This document shows, piece after piece, positions 38,309-46,871 of a stretch of DNA of 52,540 nt. Origin of the DNA: Burkholderia sp. IMCC1007 (lineage in GTDB: Bacteria > Pseudomonadota > Gammaproteobacteria > Burkholderiales > Burkholderiaceae); NCBI RefSeq assembly GCF_027257875.1, contig NZ_JAPVQY010000026.1, forward strand, positions 46,543 to 99,082, written 5' to 3'. Both the position numbers and the translations under genes were made by a program. The first letter of the stretch is position 1, and every line of letters begins with the position of its first letter. The notes under the pieces were generated by a model that saw only the letters and a list, made by a program, of their open reading frames with translations, was not told the origin of the DNA and searched no databases.

Positions 38309-39400
38309 ATGAGCATTGACCGGGCACAAGTCGACGCCGCACTGGCGGCTGTCGTCGACCCCAATACCGGCCGTCCGTACGCGGCGAACAAGGGCGTGCG
38401 CAACGTCGCGATCGACGGCGACGCCGTGGCGGTCGACGTGGTGCTCGGCTATCCCGCACGCAGCCAGCACGACGACGTGCGCGCGCGCATCGCCGCTGCG
38501 CTGAAGGGCGTGGCGGGCGTGCGCGATGCGCGCGTCGCCGTGTCGCAGGAGATCGTCGCGCACACGGTGCAGCGCGGCGTGAAGCTGCTGCCGAACGTGA
38601 AGAACATCGTCGCGGTCGCATCGGGCAAGGGCGGCGTCGGCAAGAGCACGACGGCCGTGAACCTGGCGCTCGCGCTCGCCGCGGAAGGCGCATCGGTCGG
38701 CATTCTCGACGCCGACATCTACGGCCCGTCGCTGCCGACGATGCTCGGCATTCACGGCCAGCGCCCCGAGTCGCCCGATAATCAGTCGATGAACCCGCTC
38801 GTCGGCCACGGCCTGCAGGCGAACTCGATCGGGTTCCTGATCGAGGAAGACAACCCGATGGTGTGGCGCGGCCCGATGGCGACGTCCGCGCTCGAGCAGC
38901 TGCTGCGCCAGACCAACTGGCGCGAGCTCGACTACCTGATCGTCGACATGCCGCCGGGCACCGGCGACATCCAGCTCACGCTCGCGCAGCGCGTGCCGGT
39001 GACGGGCGCCGTGATCGTGACGACGCCGCAGGACATCGCGTTGCTCGATGCGAAGAAGGGCTTGAAGATGTTCGAGAAGGTCGGGATTCCGATCCTCGGG
39101 ATCGTCGAGAACATGAGCATCCACATCTGCTCGAACTGCGGCCACGAAGAGCACATCTTCGGCGCCGGCGGCGCCGAGCGGATGGCGAAGGACTACGATG
39201 TGAACGTGCTCGGCAGCCTGCCGCTCGACATCGCGATCCGCGAGCGTGCGGACAGTGGCACGCCGACGGTCGCGGCCGAACCCGACGGTGCGCTGGCGCG
39301 GCGTTACCGCGACATCGCGCGCGGCGTGGCGCTCGCGATCGCCGAGCGCTCGCGCGACATGACGTCGAAGTTCCCGTCGATCGTTGTTCAAAATACGTAA
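38309..39400 (+). CDS. apbC: iron-sulfur cluster carrier protein ApbC/Mrp
   Basis: This 363-residue P-loop ATPase carries and transfers Fe-S clusters to target proteins. An N-terminal MIP18/DUF59-like domain (residues 1-85) precedes the NTPase, with deviant Walker A SGKGGVGKSTTAVNLALAL (about 107-125), switch DADIYGPSLPTMLG and the conserved CSNCGHEEHIFG near residues 272-283 supplying the CxxC for cluster binding. The ATG at 38309 has ACGGAG upstream; earlier codons in the same frame are rejected as AT-rich leader. Confidence 0.95.
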   Translation: MSIDRAQVDAALAAVVDPNTGRPYAANKGVRNVAIDGDAVAVDVVLGYPARSQHDDVRARIAAALKGVAGVRDARVAVSQEIVAHTVQRGVKLLPNVKNIVAVASGKGGVGKSTTAVNLALALAAEGASVGILDADIYGPSLPTMLGIHGQRPESPDNQSMNPLVGHGLQANSIGFLIEEDNPMVWRGPMATSALEQLLRQTNWRELDYLIVDMPPGTGDIQLTLAQRVPVTGAVIVTTPQDIALLDAKKGLKMFEKVGIPILGIVENMSIHICSNCGHEEHIFGAGGAERMAKDYDVNVLGSLPLDIAIRERADSGTPTVAAEPDGALARRYRDIARGVALAIAERSRDMTSKFPSIVVQNT

Positions 39401-39533
39401 AACCCTTGCGGGGCGGGGCCTCACGCTGTTTACGGCGCCGCGAGGCGCGGTATCATGGCGACTTTTACCGGGTCCCTTTACCCGCCCGGCATGGCCGCCG
39501 TGTCGAACGGCCGCCAGCCGGCATGAGGATCGA

Positions 39534-40070
39534 ATGAACCAACGACATCACGGCGTGCGCGCCGGCCGCGCGCGGCGCGCGCTGCTGGCCGCCGCCGCGC
39601 TGGGCCTGCTGGCCGGCTGTACCTCTTTTTCCTCGTCGCACGAAAAGCGTGCCGACGCGCAGTTGCAGCCGACCGTCGGCTCGCAGACGCGCGGCGCGGT
39701 GACGTTCGTCGAGCGCCCGGACGGCGTCCAGGTCACCTACAACCTGGTCGGCCTGCCGCCGAACAGCGATCACGCGCTGCAGGTGCACGAACGCGGCGAC
39801 TGCAACGCGGGCGACGGCTCGAGCGCCGGCCAGGTGTTCGCGCCGGCCGCCGACCGGCTGCGCGCGGGCGCGCGCGTCGCCGGCGATCTCGGCAACATCC
39901 ATGCGGATGCGAACGGCGTCGCGGCCGGTTTCATTGTGGCTCCGGATCTGGCCCTCGATGGCGTGCGCTCCGCGCTGAGCCGTGCGGTGCTGGTCCATCG
40001 CGAGTCGAGCGATCCCGCGTTTCCGCAGCATGGCGCGGGGCCTGCGCTCGCGTGCGGCGTGATCCGTTGA
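39534..40070 (+). CDS. SodC-like lipoprotein with degenerate metal site
   Basis: This 178-residue protein has a lipobox (LLAGC, Cys29) and a Cu/Zn superoxide dismutase-like domain. HALQVHERGDC aligns with the canonical HGFHIHEYGDC, AGDLGNIHAD with the H-x-GDLGN region, and ALACGVIR with the C-terminal RxACGVI, so the disulfide (Cys90-Cys174) is kept. However, the first Cu His is Gln83, the bridging His is Val101, both further Zn His are missing, and the active-site Arg is Ala171. Only His85, His155 and Asp118 remain. Dismutase activity is therefore doubtful; a structural or chaperone role is possible. The alignment was made by eye. Confidence 0.82.
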   Translation: MNQRHHGVRAGRARRALLAAAALGLLAGCTSFSSSHEKRADAQLQPTVGSQTRGAVTFVERPDGVQVTYNLVGLPPNSDHALQVHERGDCNAGDGSSAGQVFAPAADRLRAGARVAGDLGNIHADANGVAAGFIVAPDLALDGVRSALSRAVLVHRESSDPAFPQHGAGPALACGVIR

Positions 40071-40185
40071 CGGCTGCTGCGTGCGCGAGCCGATGATCGC
40101 GTAAAATGTGCGCCTTTCTGGGTCGCTACCTCGCGGGAGCGGCCCCCACCCGACTGTCACGCAGCGTTTCCAGGCGCCCTGTTAT

Positions 40186-40330
40186 GAAACGACCCCAACG
40201 CTCACTTCGTTCGCTGTCCCCCGAGGGGACGGCCTGCCGCCCACGGCCGGCTTTGCAAAGCCGGCCGGCTGCGCAGGCGCAGAGCGATGCTCTGCGAATT
40301 CCCTGCTACGCCCTTGGGACGGCCCGGCGG
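40186..40330. repeat. structured intergenic repeat upstream of dcd
   Basis: The 5' block GCTCACTTCGTTCGCTGTCC followed by CCCGAGGGGAC resembles a widespread Burkholderiales intergenic repeat. Three hairpins stand in series: GTCCCC-CGA-GGGGAC (40216-40230), a perfect 22-base palindrome (40245-40266, arms GGCCGGCTTTG/CAAAGCCGGCC) and CGCAGAGC-GAT-GCTCTGCG (40278-40296). They end about 40 bases before the dcd start. Known function: none that I can name. Confidence 0.65.
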
Positions 40331-40338
40331 AGGCAGGC

Positions 40339-40908
40339 ATGAGCATCAAGTCCGACAAGTGGATTCGGCGCATGGCCGAAGAGCACAAGATGATCGAGCC
40401 GTTCGTGCCCGATCAGGTTCGCGCGTCCGAGGACGGTCGCAGGATCGTCAGCTACGGCACGTCGAGCTACGGCTACGACATCCGCTGCGCGGACGAATTC
40501 AAGATCTTCACGAACATCAATTCGACGATCGTCGATCCGAAGAACTTCGACGAGGGTTCGTTTGTCGATTTCAAGGGCGACGTGTGCATCATCCCGCCGA
40601 ACTCGTTCGCGCTGGCCCGCACCGTCGAATATTTCCGCATCCCGCGCACCGTGCTGACCGTCTGCCTCGGCAAGTCGACCTACGCGCGCTGCGGGATCAT
40701 CGTCAACGTGACGCCGTTCGAACCCGAGTGGGAAGGCTACGTCACGCTGGAATTCTCGAACACCACGCCGTTGCCCGCGAAGATCTACGCGAACGAAGGC
40801 GTCGCGCAGGTGCTCTTCTTCGAAAGCGACGAGGTGTGCGACGTGTCGTACGCCGATCGCGGCGGCAAGTATCAGGGTCAGCGCGGTGTCACGCTGCCGA
40901 AAACCTGA
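40339..40908 (+). CDS. dcd: dCTP deaminase
   Basis: This 189-residue trimeric enzyme converts dCTP to dUTP. The family core is clear: [17 protein letters not shown] (about residues 36-52), [38 protein letters not shown] (about 112-149, with the substrate-binding Ser-Arg pair and catalytic Glu) and [13 protein letters not shown] at the C-terminus, which closes over the nucleotide. GGAGG precedes the ATG. It is followed by a hairpin-T signal before the decarboxylase gene. Confidence 0.96.
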
Positions 40909-40941
40909 TCTGGTTGCATAACGTCTCACCAGTTTCCGGGT

Positions 40942-40976
40942 GACCGCTGCGCGTGACGCGCCGCGGTCGTTCTTTT
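40942..40976 (+). terminator. terminator or attenuator between dcd and decarboxylase
   Basis: GACCGCTGCGCGT and ACGCGCCGCGGTC pair with one mismatch and are followed by GTTCTTTTT. The T tract directly abuts GGAGAATC, the ribosome binding site of the decarboxylase gene, so this could act as an attenuator as well as the dcd terminator. Confidence 0.7.
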
Positions 40977-40989
40977 TGGAGAATCGCCC

Positions 40990-43269
40990 ATGAAGTTTCG
41001 TTTTCCCGTCGTCATCATCGACGAAGATTTCCGCTCCGAGAACATCTCGGGCTCCGGCATCCGGGCGTTGGCCGAAGCGATCGAGAAGGAGGGCGTCGAA
41101 GTCCTCGGTCTCACGAGCTACGGCGATCTGACGTCGTTCGCGCAGCAATCGAGCCGCGCGTCGTGCTTCATCCTGTCGATCGACGACGACGAACTCATGC
41201 TCGGCGAAACCGGCCCGGACGGCGAGCTGCCGGAACTCGCGACCGCGATCATCGAGCTGCGCGCGTTCGTCACCGAAGTGCGCCGCCGCAACGCGGACAT
41301 CCCGATCTTCCTGTACGGCGAGACGCGCACGTCGCGCCATCTGCCGAACGACATCCTGCGCGAGTTGCACGGCTTCATCCACATGTTCGAGGACACGCCG
41401 GAGTTCGTCGCGCGCCACATCATCCGCGAGGCGAAGGTCTATCTCGACTCGCTCGCGCCGCCGTTCTTCAAGGAACTCGTCAAGTACGCGGACGAAGGCT
41501 CGTACTCGTGGCACTGCCCGGGCCACTCGGGCGGCGTCGCGTTCCTGAAGAACCCGCTGGGCCAGATGTTCCACCAGTTCTTCGGCGAGAACATGCTGCG
41601 CGCGGACGTGTGCAACGCGGTCGATGAACTCGGCCAGCTGCTCGATCACACGGGGCCGGTCGCGGCGTCCGAGCGCAACGCGGCGCGCATCTTCAGCGCC
41701 GATCACCTGTTCTTCGTGACCAACGGCACGTCGACGTCGAACAAGATCGTCTGGCACGCGACGGTTGCGCCCGGTGACATCGTGCTGGTCGACCGCAACT
41801 GCCACAAGTCGATCCTGCACGCGATCACGATGACGGGCGCGATCCCCGTGTTCCTCACGCCGACGCGCAACCACTTCGGCATCATCGGGCCGATCCCGCG
41901 CGACGAATTCAAGCCGGAGAACATTCGCAAGAAGATCGAGGCGAACCCGTTCGCGCGCGAGGCGATGCGCCAGAACCCGGACCTGAAGCCGCGCATCCTG
42001 ACGATCACGCAGAGCACGTACGACGGCGTCGTCTACAACGTCGAGATGATCAAGGACCTGCTCGGCGACCTGCTCGACACGCTGCACTTCGACGAAGCGT
42101 GGCTGCCGCACGCCACGTTCCACCCGTTCTACCGCGACATGCACGCGATCGGCGACGGCCGTCCGCGCACGGGCGCGCTCGTGTTCGCGACGCACTCGAC
42201 GCACAAGCTGCTCGCGGGCATCTCGCAGGCGTCGCAGATCGTCGTGCAGGATTCGGAGAACCGCACGTTCGACAAGCACCGCTTCAACGAGGCGTACCTG
42301 ATGCACACGTCGACGAGCCCGCAGTACGCGATCATCGCGTCGTGCGACGTCGCGGCCGCGATGATGGAGCCGCCGGGCGGCACCGCGCTCGTCGAGGAAT
42401 CGATCGCCGAGGCGATCGACTTCCGCCGCGCGATGCGCAAGGTCGACGCCGAATACGGCGACGACTGGTTCTTCAGCGTGTGGGGCCCGGATCAGCTGTC
42501 GGAAGAAGGCATCGGTTCGCGCGAAGACTGGATGCTGAAGCCGAACGACCACTGGCACGGCTTCGGCCCGCTCGCGGAAGGCTTCAACATGCTCGACCCG
42601 ATCAAGGCGACGATCATCACGCCGGGGCTCGACGTCGACGGCGAGTTCGGCGAGACGGGCATTCCGGCCGCGATCGTCACGAAGTACCTGGCCGAGCACG
42701 GGATCATCGTCGAGAAGACCGGCCTGTACTCATTCTTCATCATGTTCACGATCGGCATCACGAAGGGCCGCTGGAACTCGATGGTGACCGAGCTGCAGCA
42801 GTTCAAGGACGACTACGACAACAATCAGCCGCTGTGGCGCGTGCTGCCGGAATTCGTCGCGCAGCATCCGCGCTACGAGCGCGTCGGCCTGCGCGACCTG
42901 TGCACGCAGATCCACGACGTGTACCGCGCGAACGACATCGCCCGCCTGACGACCGAGATGTACCTGTCGGACATGGAACCGGCGATGAAGCCGTCGGATG
43001 CGTTCGCGAAGCTCGCGCACCGCAAGATCGACCGCGTGCCGCTCGACGAGCTCGAAGGCCGCGTGACGAGCATCCTGCTCACGCCGTACCCGCCGGGCAT
43101 CCCGCTGCTGATCCCGGGCGAGCGCTTCAACAAGACGATCGTGAACTACCTGCGGTTCGCGCGCGACTTCAACGAGCGTTTCCCGGGCTTCCACACCGAC
43201 ATCCACGGCCTCGTCGCGGAAGAGGTGAACGGCCGCGTCGAATACTTCGTCGACTGCGTGCGCGACTGA
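40990..43269 (+). CDS. biodegradative-type arginine/lysine/ornithine decarboxylase
   Basis: This 759-residue PLP enzyme belongs to the large fold-I decarboxylases (AdiA/LdcC/SpeF type) that make agmatine, cadaverine or putrescine and consume protons. An N-terminal wing/response-regulator-like domain (about 1-140) is followed by the catalytic core, with PLP Lys in FATHSTHKLLAGISQASQI (about residues 398-416), DEAWLPHATFHP before it, and a C-terminal domain. Substrate choice cannot be decided from motifs alone. GGAG precedes the ATG. The next gene overlaps its stop by one base. No antiporter gene is adjacent. Confidence 0.92.
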   Translation: MKFRFPVVIIDEDFRSENISGSGIRALAEAIEKEGVEVLGLTSYGDLTSFAQQSSRASCFILSIDDDELMLGETGPDGELPELATAIIELRAFVTEVRRRNADIPIFLYGETRTSRHLPNDILRELHGFIHMFEDTPEFVARHIIREAKVYLDSLAPPFFKELVKYADEGSYSWHCPGHSGGVAFLKNPLGQMFHQFFGENMLRADVCNAVDELGQLLDHTGPVAASERNAARIFSADHLFFVTNGTSTSNKIVWHATVAPGDIVLVDRNCHKSILHAITMTGAIPVFLTPTRNHFGIIGPIPRDEFKPENIRKKIEANPFAREAMRQNPDLKPRILTITQSTYDGVVYNVEMIKDLLGDLLDTLHFDEAWLPHATFHPFYRDMHAIGDGRPRTGALVFATHSTHKLLAGISQASQIVVQDSENRTFDKHRFNEAYLMHTSTSPQYAIIASCDVAAAMMEPPGGTALVEESIAEAIDFRRAMRKVDAEYGDDWFFSVWGPDQLSEEGIGSREDWMLKPNDHWHGFGPLAEGFNMLDPIKATIITPGLDVDGEFGETGIPAAIVTKYLAEHGIIVEKTGLYSFFIMFTIGITKGRWNSMVTELQQFKDDYDNNQPLWRVLPEFVAQHPRYERVGLRDLCTQIHDVYRANDIARLTTEMYLSDMEPAMKPSDAFAKLAHRKIDRVPLDELEGRVTSILLTPYPPGIPLLIPGERFNKTIVNYLRFARDFNERFPGFHTDIHGLVAEEVNGRVEYFVDCVRD

Positions 43270-44099
43270 TGGCGACGCGTGGACGAATCCGGACGATGCG
43301 CGCGGCGGCGACCGCGCTCGTTGCCTGGGCGGCGTGGTCGGCGGGGCCAGCGGGCGTGACGGTCGCGCATGCCGAAGTCGCCGCTGCCGACCCGATCGAC
43401 GTCGCGATGCGGCAGTGTCTCGCGCGGCGCGACCGGTCGTCGACGGCCGGCCAGATCCAGTGCATGGGCGAAGCGCAGCAGCAGTGGCAGGCCGTGATGG
43501 ACGGCGCATACCAGCGCCTGTCGACTGATGCGCCGGCCGACGCGAAGCGCGGCTGGCAGGACAGTCAGCGCCGATGGGTCACGTGGCGCAAGGATGAACT
43601 GCAGCTGCTGACGGCCGTGTACGACACGACGCGCGGCACGTCGTATGCGATGTCGAGCGCCGACATGCAGTTGCAGCCGGTACGCGATCGCGCGCTTGCG
43701 TTGCGCGCGGCGGCCGACCGGTATGCGCCGCCGCCGGCTGCTGTGCCGGTCGCGGCGACGAGCGGTACGCAGGGCGGCACGGGCGTGGTGCAAGGCGCTG
43801 CGGCGGCAGCCGGCGGCAAGCCGGCGAACGCCGCGCGCGATCCCGCGATCCAGCGTGTGCGGCCGTGCGTGCAGGATGCTGCGTGCGAGCACGCGGTATT
43901 CGACCTGAATCGGTATTACCAGAAGCTGCGTCGCAAGATGCCCGCGCATTCGGCCGCAACGCTCGTGCGCGCGCAGCGCGCGTGGGTGGCGTTCCGCGAT
44001 GCGACGGCGCCGCTCGTCGGCGAGGACGGGCGCGTCGACCTGATCGGCGCGCGCATCGCGACGATGAAGCGGTTGTCGGAGACGGGTGGGAACAAGTAG
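43269..44099 (+). CDS. secreted protein with two LprI-like (DUF1311) regions
   Basis: This 276-residue protein has an N-terminal signal (MRAAATALVAWAAWSAGPAGVTVAHA) and two related Cys-containing helical regions. The first includes CLARRDRSSTAGQIQCMGEAQQQW and WQDSQRRWVTWRKDE (about residues 47-120). The second includes ACEHAVFDLNRYYQKL and LVRAQRAWVAFRDAT (about 200-250). They are joined by an Ala/Gly/Pro linker. The W-x-x-FRD / W-x-x-W-R pattern is that of LprI/DUF1311 lysozyme-inhibitor-like domains. The start overlaps the decarboxylase stop (TGATG); a second ATG at 43296 is also possible. Confidence 0.78.
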   Translation: MATRGRIRTMRAAATALVAWAAWSAGPAGVTVAHAEVAAADPIDVAMRQCLARRDRSSTAGQIQCMGEAQQQWQAVMDGAYQRLSTDAPADAKRGWQDSQRRWVTWRKDELQLLTAVYDTTRGTSYAMSSADMQLQPVRDRALALRAAADRYAPPPAAVPVAATSGTQGGTGVVQGAAAAAGGKPANAARDPAIQRVRPCVQDAACEHAVFDLNRYYQKLRRKMPAHSAATLVRAQRAWVAFRDATAPLVGEDGRVDLIGARIATMKRLSETGGNK

Positions 44100-44228
44100 C
44101 GGCGCAACGGCGCGGTTCAGGCTGCGGATTGCCGTCGGTATCGTGCGTGCGTCTTGATAGACGTGCGGTAGCCCCTTGGCTGGACATGCGCTATTTTGCT
44201 GGCAGGCCCGTGCTATTGGACGGCGCTC

Positions 44229-44260
44229 GGAATGGCATGTGCCCGGAATGGCATGTGCCC
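44229..44260. repeat. 16-bp tandem duplication
   Basis: GGAATGGCATGTGCCC occurs twice without interruption, at 44229 and 44245, near the transposon remnant. Confidence 0.8.
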
Positions 44261-44292
44261 GCCCGACGATGCGGCTCGGGCTCGGTCAAATC

Positions 44293-44317
44293 GTTGATCA
44301 TTCAGTGAATGATCAAC
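44293..44317. repeat. perfect 25-bp palindrome
   Basis: The arms GTTGATCATTCA and TGAATGATCAAC are perfect around a central G. There is no loop room for an efficient terminator and no T run, so an operator or transposon-end origin is more likely than a terminator. Confidence 0.75.
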
Positions 44318-44349
44318 CTCTCCCTCTCTTAGAGACAGCTTCAAAAAGA

Positions 44350-44616
44350 CTAGCGGGCTCGCCGAAGATGCTTGGAACCTGCGGCCGCGCGATCGGCAGG
44401 ATTGGCCCGGTTTTTGGGCTGGCCTAACGCACGAATCGATGATGAATCGACGGCGGCGCGTGCGAAGTCGATCTGATTCGCTGCGCGCAACTCTGCAAGC
44501 AGTAACTCGCACAAGCAATCCCGCACGCCGCCTGAAAAACCGTCGAATGCTGACCTGCGCCAACGATCGCAATCTCGCGCAGATTCTCGGATGGGAATCC
44601 GGTGCTCCGGCCTCAA
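44350..44616 (-). pseudogene. truncated IS5-family transposase
   Basis: An 88-codon minus-strand frame contains CDRWRRSAFDGFSGG, LLAELRAANQIDFARAAVDS, SSIRAL and ANPADRAAAGSKH. These match the middle of IS5/IS427-group DDE transposases (pattern IDWSRAxxDSSxxRAxxxG...TGPNPxDRxRPGSKHH, with the first catalytic Asp in VDS). Sequence before this is degenerate, and the frame stops right after GSKH, so both the N-terminus and the remaining DDE residues are lost. Identification is by motif memory. It marks past insertion next to the type VI cluster. Confidence 0.68.
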
Positions 44617-44744
44617 ACGTGAATACCCGGCAACGTTTCATCCGAAAGCAGTCGCCAAGGCACTCTACTTTCGGATTCGTCCAATAGACATCGATTTCGC
44701 AATAGTCAATCGTTGCTGCTTGGCATTCAGCGAGCAGCCCGACT

Positions 44745-46871
44745 ATGGCTATCCAATCCGATCTGCGCTTTACCTTCACCGTTGGCGACGAGTCGTTCGA
44801 GGTCGTCGAGTTCACGCTGCATGAGGGGTTGTCCGAGACCTTCCTGTTGGAGGTCGAACTGGCCAGCCGCAACGCCGCGATCGACTTCGCTCAGGTGCTC
44901 GACCACAACGGCCTGCTGACGATCTGGCAAGGCGCCCGGCCGGTGCGCTACGTGCATGGCACGGTGTCGTCGTTCGAGCAGGGGGACACCGGCTTCCGGC
45001 GCACGCGTTACTCGGCCGTGATGGAACCGCGTCTGGCGCGCCTGAAGCTGTCGTCGGACTGGCGCATCTTCCAGACGCTCAACGTCACCGAGATCGCGAG
45101 CGCGGTGCTCAAGGCGCACGGCCTGACGTTGGACTATGAGCAGCGCATCACCAACGAACACTTGCCGCGCGAGTATTGCGTACAGGCCGGTGACACCGAC
45201 TACGATTTTGTCGAACGCATCTTGCGCGAGGAAGGTTTCCTCTATGCGTTCCAGCATCGCGTCGACGGTCATCGCCTGATTCATAGCGACCGCTTGTTCA
45301 TCCTGGAGCGGCAGACGGGCGAGCCGGTGCTGTACAACCCGACGCCGGGTGGTGATCAGCCGCAGCCCAGCCTGCATGCCTTCGCCTACACGGAAAACGT
45401 GCGCACCGCGCGTCAGGTGCAGCGCGACTACACGTTCAAGAATCCTCGTTTCAATCACGAGTATCCGCGCGACGGCACCGATCTCGATCATCAAGGTCGC
45501 GGCTACACGCGCTACGACTACCCGGGCCGCTACAAGCACGAAGGCAGCGGCAACGCGTTCACCCAGGACCGTTTGCGCGGCCACCGGCGCGATGCGCGTA
45601 TCGCACGGGTGAGCGGCGACGACGCCCGCCTGCAACCGGGCATCGCCTTCGAACTCACCGGCCACCCGCGCGAAGACATGAACCGAAGTTGGCGCCCGGT
45701 CAATATGGTCCATCACGGCAAGCAGTTCACGAGCCAGGCCGAGGACAGTGCCGACGCGCAACAGGGCACCCACTACCGCTACGAGGCGGTGCTGGTGCCG
45801 GACGACACCGAATGGCGGGCCGAGCCGTTGCCGCGCCCACGTATCGACGGTCCGCAGCCGGCCACCGTGGTCGGGCCGGAAGGCGAAGAGATTTACACCG
45901 ATGAATATGGCCGGGTGAAGGTGCAGTTCCCATGGGATCGTCAGGGCCGATACGACGAACACAGTTCGTGCTGGATTCAGGTCGCGCAGAACTGGGCGGG
46001 TGCGCTGTGGGGCCATATGGCGATCCCGCGCATCGGACAGGAAGTCATCGTCGGCTACCTGGATGGCGACGTGGACCAGCCGTTCATCCTGGGGAGGGCA
46101 TACAACCGCCTGCAATTACCGCCGTACGAGTTGCCCAGGCACAAGACGCGGATGACGATCAAAAGTCAGACGCACAAGGGAGACGGGTTCAACGAACTGC
46201 GCTTCGAGGATGAGGCCGGGCAGGAGGAAATCTATGTTCACGCGCAGCGCGACCAGAACATCCACGTCAACCACGACGAAACCACGTTCGTCGGCAATGA
46301 CCGCAGTGAACAGATCGAGCACGACGAAACAATCGTCATCGGCAACGATCGGAAGGAAACGGTGGGCCACGACGAGCAGGTCACGATCGGTCAGGACCGT
46401 CGGCATGACATTGGCCAGGACGACTTCCTGACGATCGGTCGCAATCACACCATCACGACGGGCAAGGATCGCACCGAAGAGGTGGGCAACCACCGCCGAG
46501 ACAAGACCGTCGCCAACCACACGGTGGATATCGGCGGCCACTATGAACAGCGGGTGCAAGGGCGAGTAGAAGTCGAAGCGGGACAAGCCATTCAGCATCG
46601 CACCAAGATCTACGAAATCCGTGCATCCGAGAAGGTCGTCGTCAAGGGGCCGGGCGGTACTGTGCGCATCGACCAAGGAGGCATCACGCTGGATGGCGTC
46701 GCGATTCGCATCAAAGGGCCGATGACCCAGCAAAGCGGGGGAGCCAGCAATCCGTTTGCTCTTAAAGGCGCTCCGGCCTCGGGCAAGCCGGTTGATCGGC
46801 TGTGCGGTCGCCGCCCGGATGGTACTTGCCCGCTGGCCGATTGCACCTGCCTGCGAGGTCGAGCGAAATGA
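44745..46871 (+). CDS. vgrG: type VI secretion tip protein VgrG
   Basis: This 708-residue spike protein forms the trimeric tip of the type VI needle. The gp27-like base occupies about residues 10-370. The gp5 OB domain (YTDEYGRVKVQFPWDRQG through IPRIGQEVIVGYLDGD, about 384-445) and a beta-helix with repeated G-x-D-R/VGHD units (about 490-610) follow. The final 26 residues contain four Cys (LCGRRPDGTCPLADCTCLRG). No enzymatic extension domain is present, so the cargo is the effector encoded downstream. Its stop overlaps the next start by four bases. Confidence 0.94.
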   Translation: MAIQSDLRFTFTVGDESFEVVEFTLHEGLSETFLLEVELASRNAAIDFAQVLDHNGLLTIWQGARPVRYVHGTVSSFEQGDTGFRRTRYSAVMEPRLARLKLSSDWRIFQTLNVTEIASAVLKAHGLTLDYEQRITNEHLPREYCVQAGDTDYDFVERILREEGFLYAFQHRVDGHRLIHSDRLFILERQTGEPVLYNPTPGGDQPQPSLHAFAYTENVRTARQVQRDYTFKNPRFNHEYPRDGTDLDHQGRGYTRYDYPGRYKHEGSGNAFTQDRLRGHRRDARIARVSGDDARLQPGIAFELTGHPREDMNRSWRPVNMVHHGKQFTSQAEDSADAQQGTHYRYEAVLVPDDTEWRAEPLPRPRIDGPQPATVVGPEGEEIYTDEYGRVKVQFPWDRQGRYDEHSSCWIQVAQNWAGALWGHMAIPRIGQEVIVGYLDGDVDQPFILGRAYNRLQLPPYELPRHKTRMTIKSQTHKGDGFNELRFEDEAGQEEIYVHAQRDQNIHVNHDETTFVGNDRSEQIEHDETIVIGNDRKETVGHDEQVTIGQDRRHDIGQDDFLTIGRNHTITTGKDRTEEVGNHRRDKTVANHTVDIGGHYEQRVQGRVEVEAGQAIQHRTKIYEIRASEKVVVKGPGGTVRIDQGGITLDGVAIRIKGPMTQQSGGASNPFALKGAPASGKPVDRLCGRRPDGTCPLADCTCLRGRAK

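Larger units (their letters stand above)
44100..44744. other. 645-base accessory junction upstream of vgrG
   Basis: No intact gene is seen. In order it holds a 16-bp tandem duplication (44229-44260), a perfect 25-bp palindrome (44293-44317), a possible insertion-sequence end (GAGACAGCTTCAAAAAG at 44331-44347), a truncated IS5-type transposase on the minus strand and about 130 bases of lower-GC sequence leading to vgrG. The junction separates housekeeping DNA from the type VI module. Confidence 0.65.

Noticed and set aside
40306..42699. 797-codon minus-strand open frame over dcd and the decarboxylase gene
   Set aside because: Shadow of two well-identified genes; composition typical of antisense reading in high GC DNA.
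46215..46570. Repeated G-x-D-R units in VgrG as a novel repeat
   Set aside because: This is the normal beta-helix spike of VgrG proteins.
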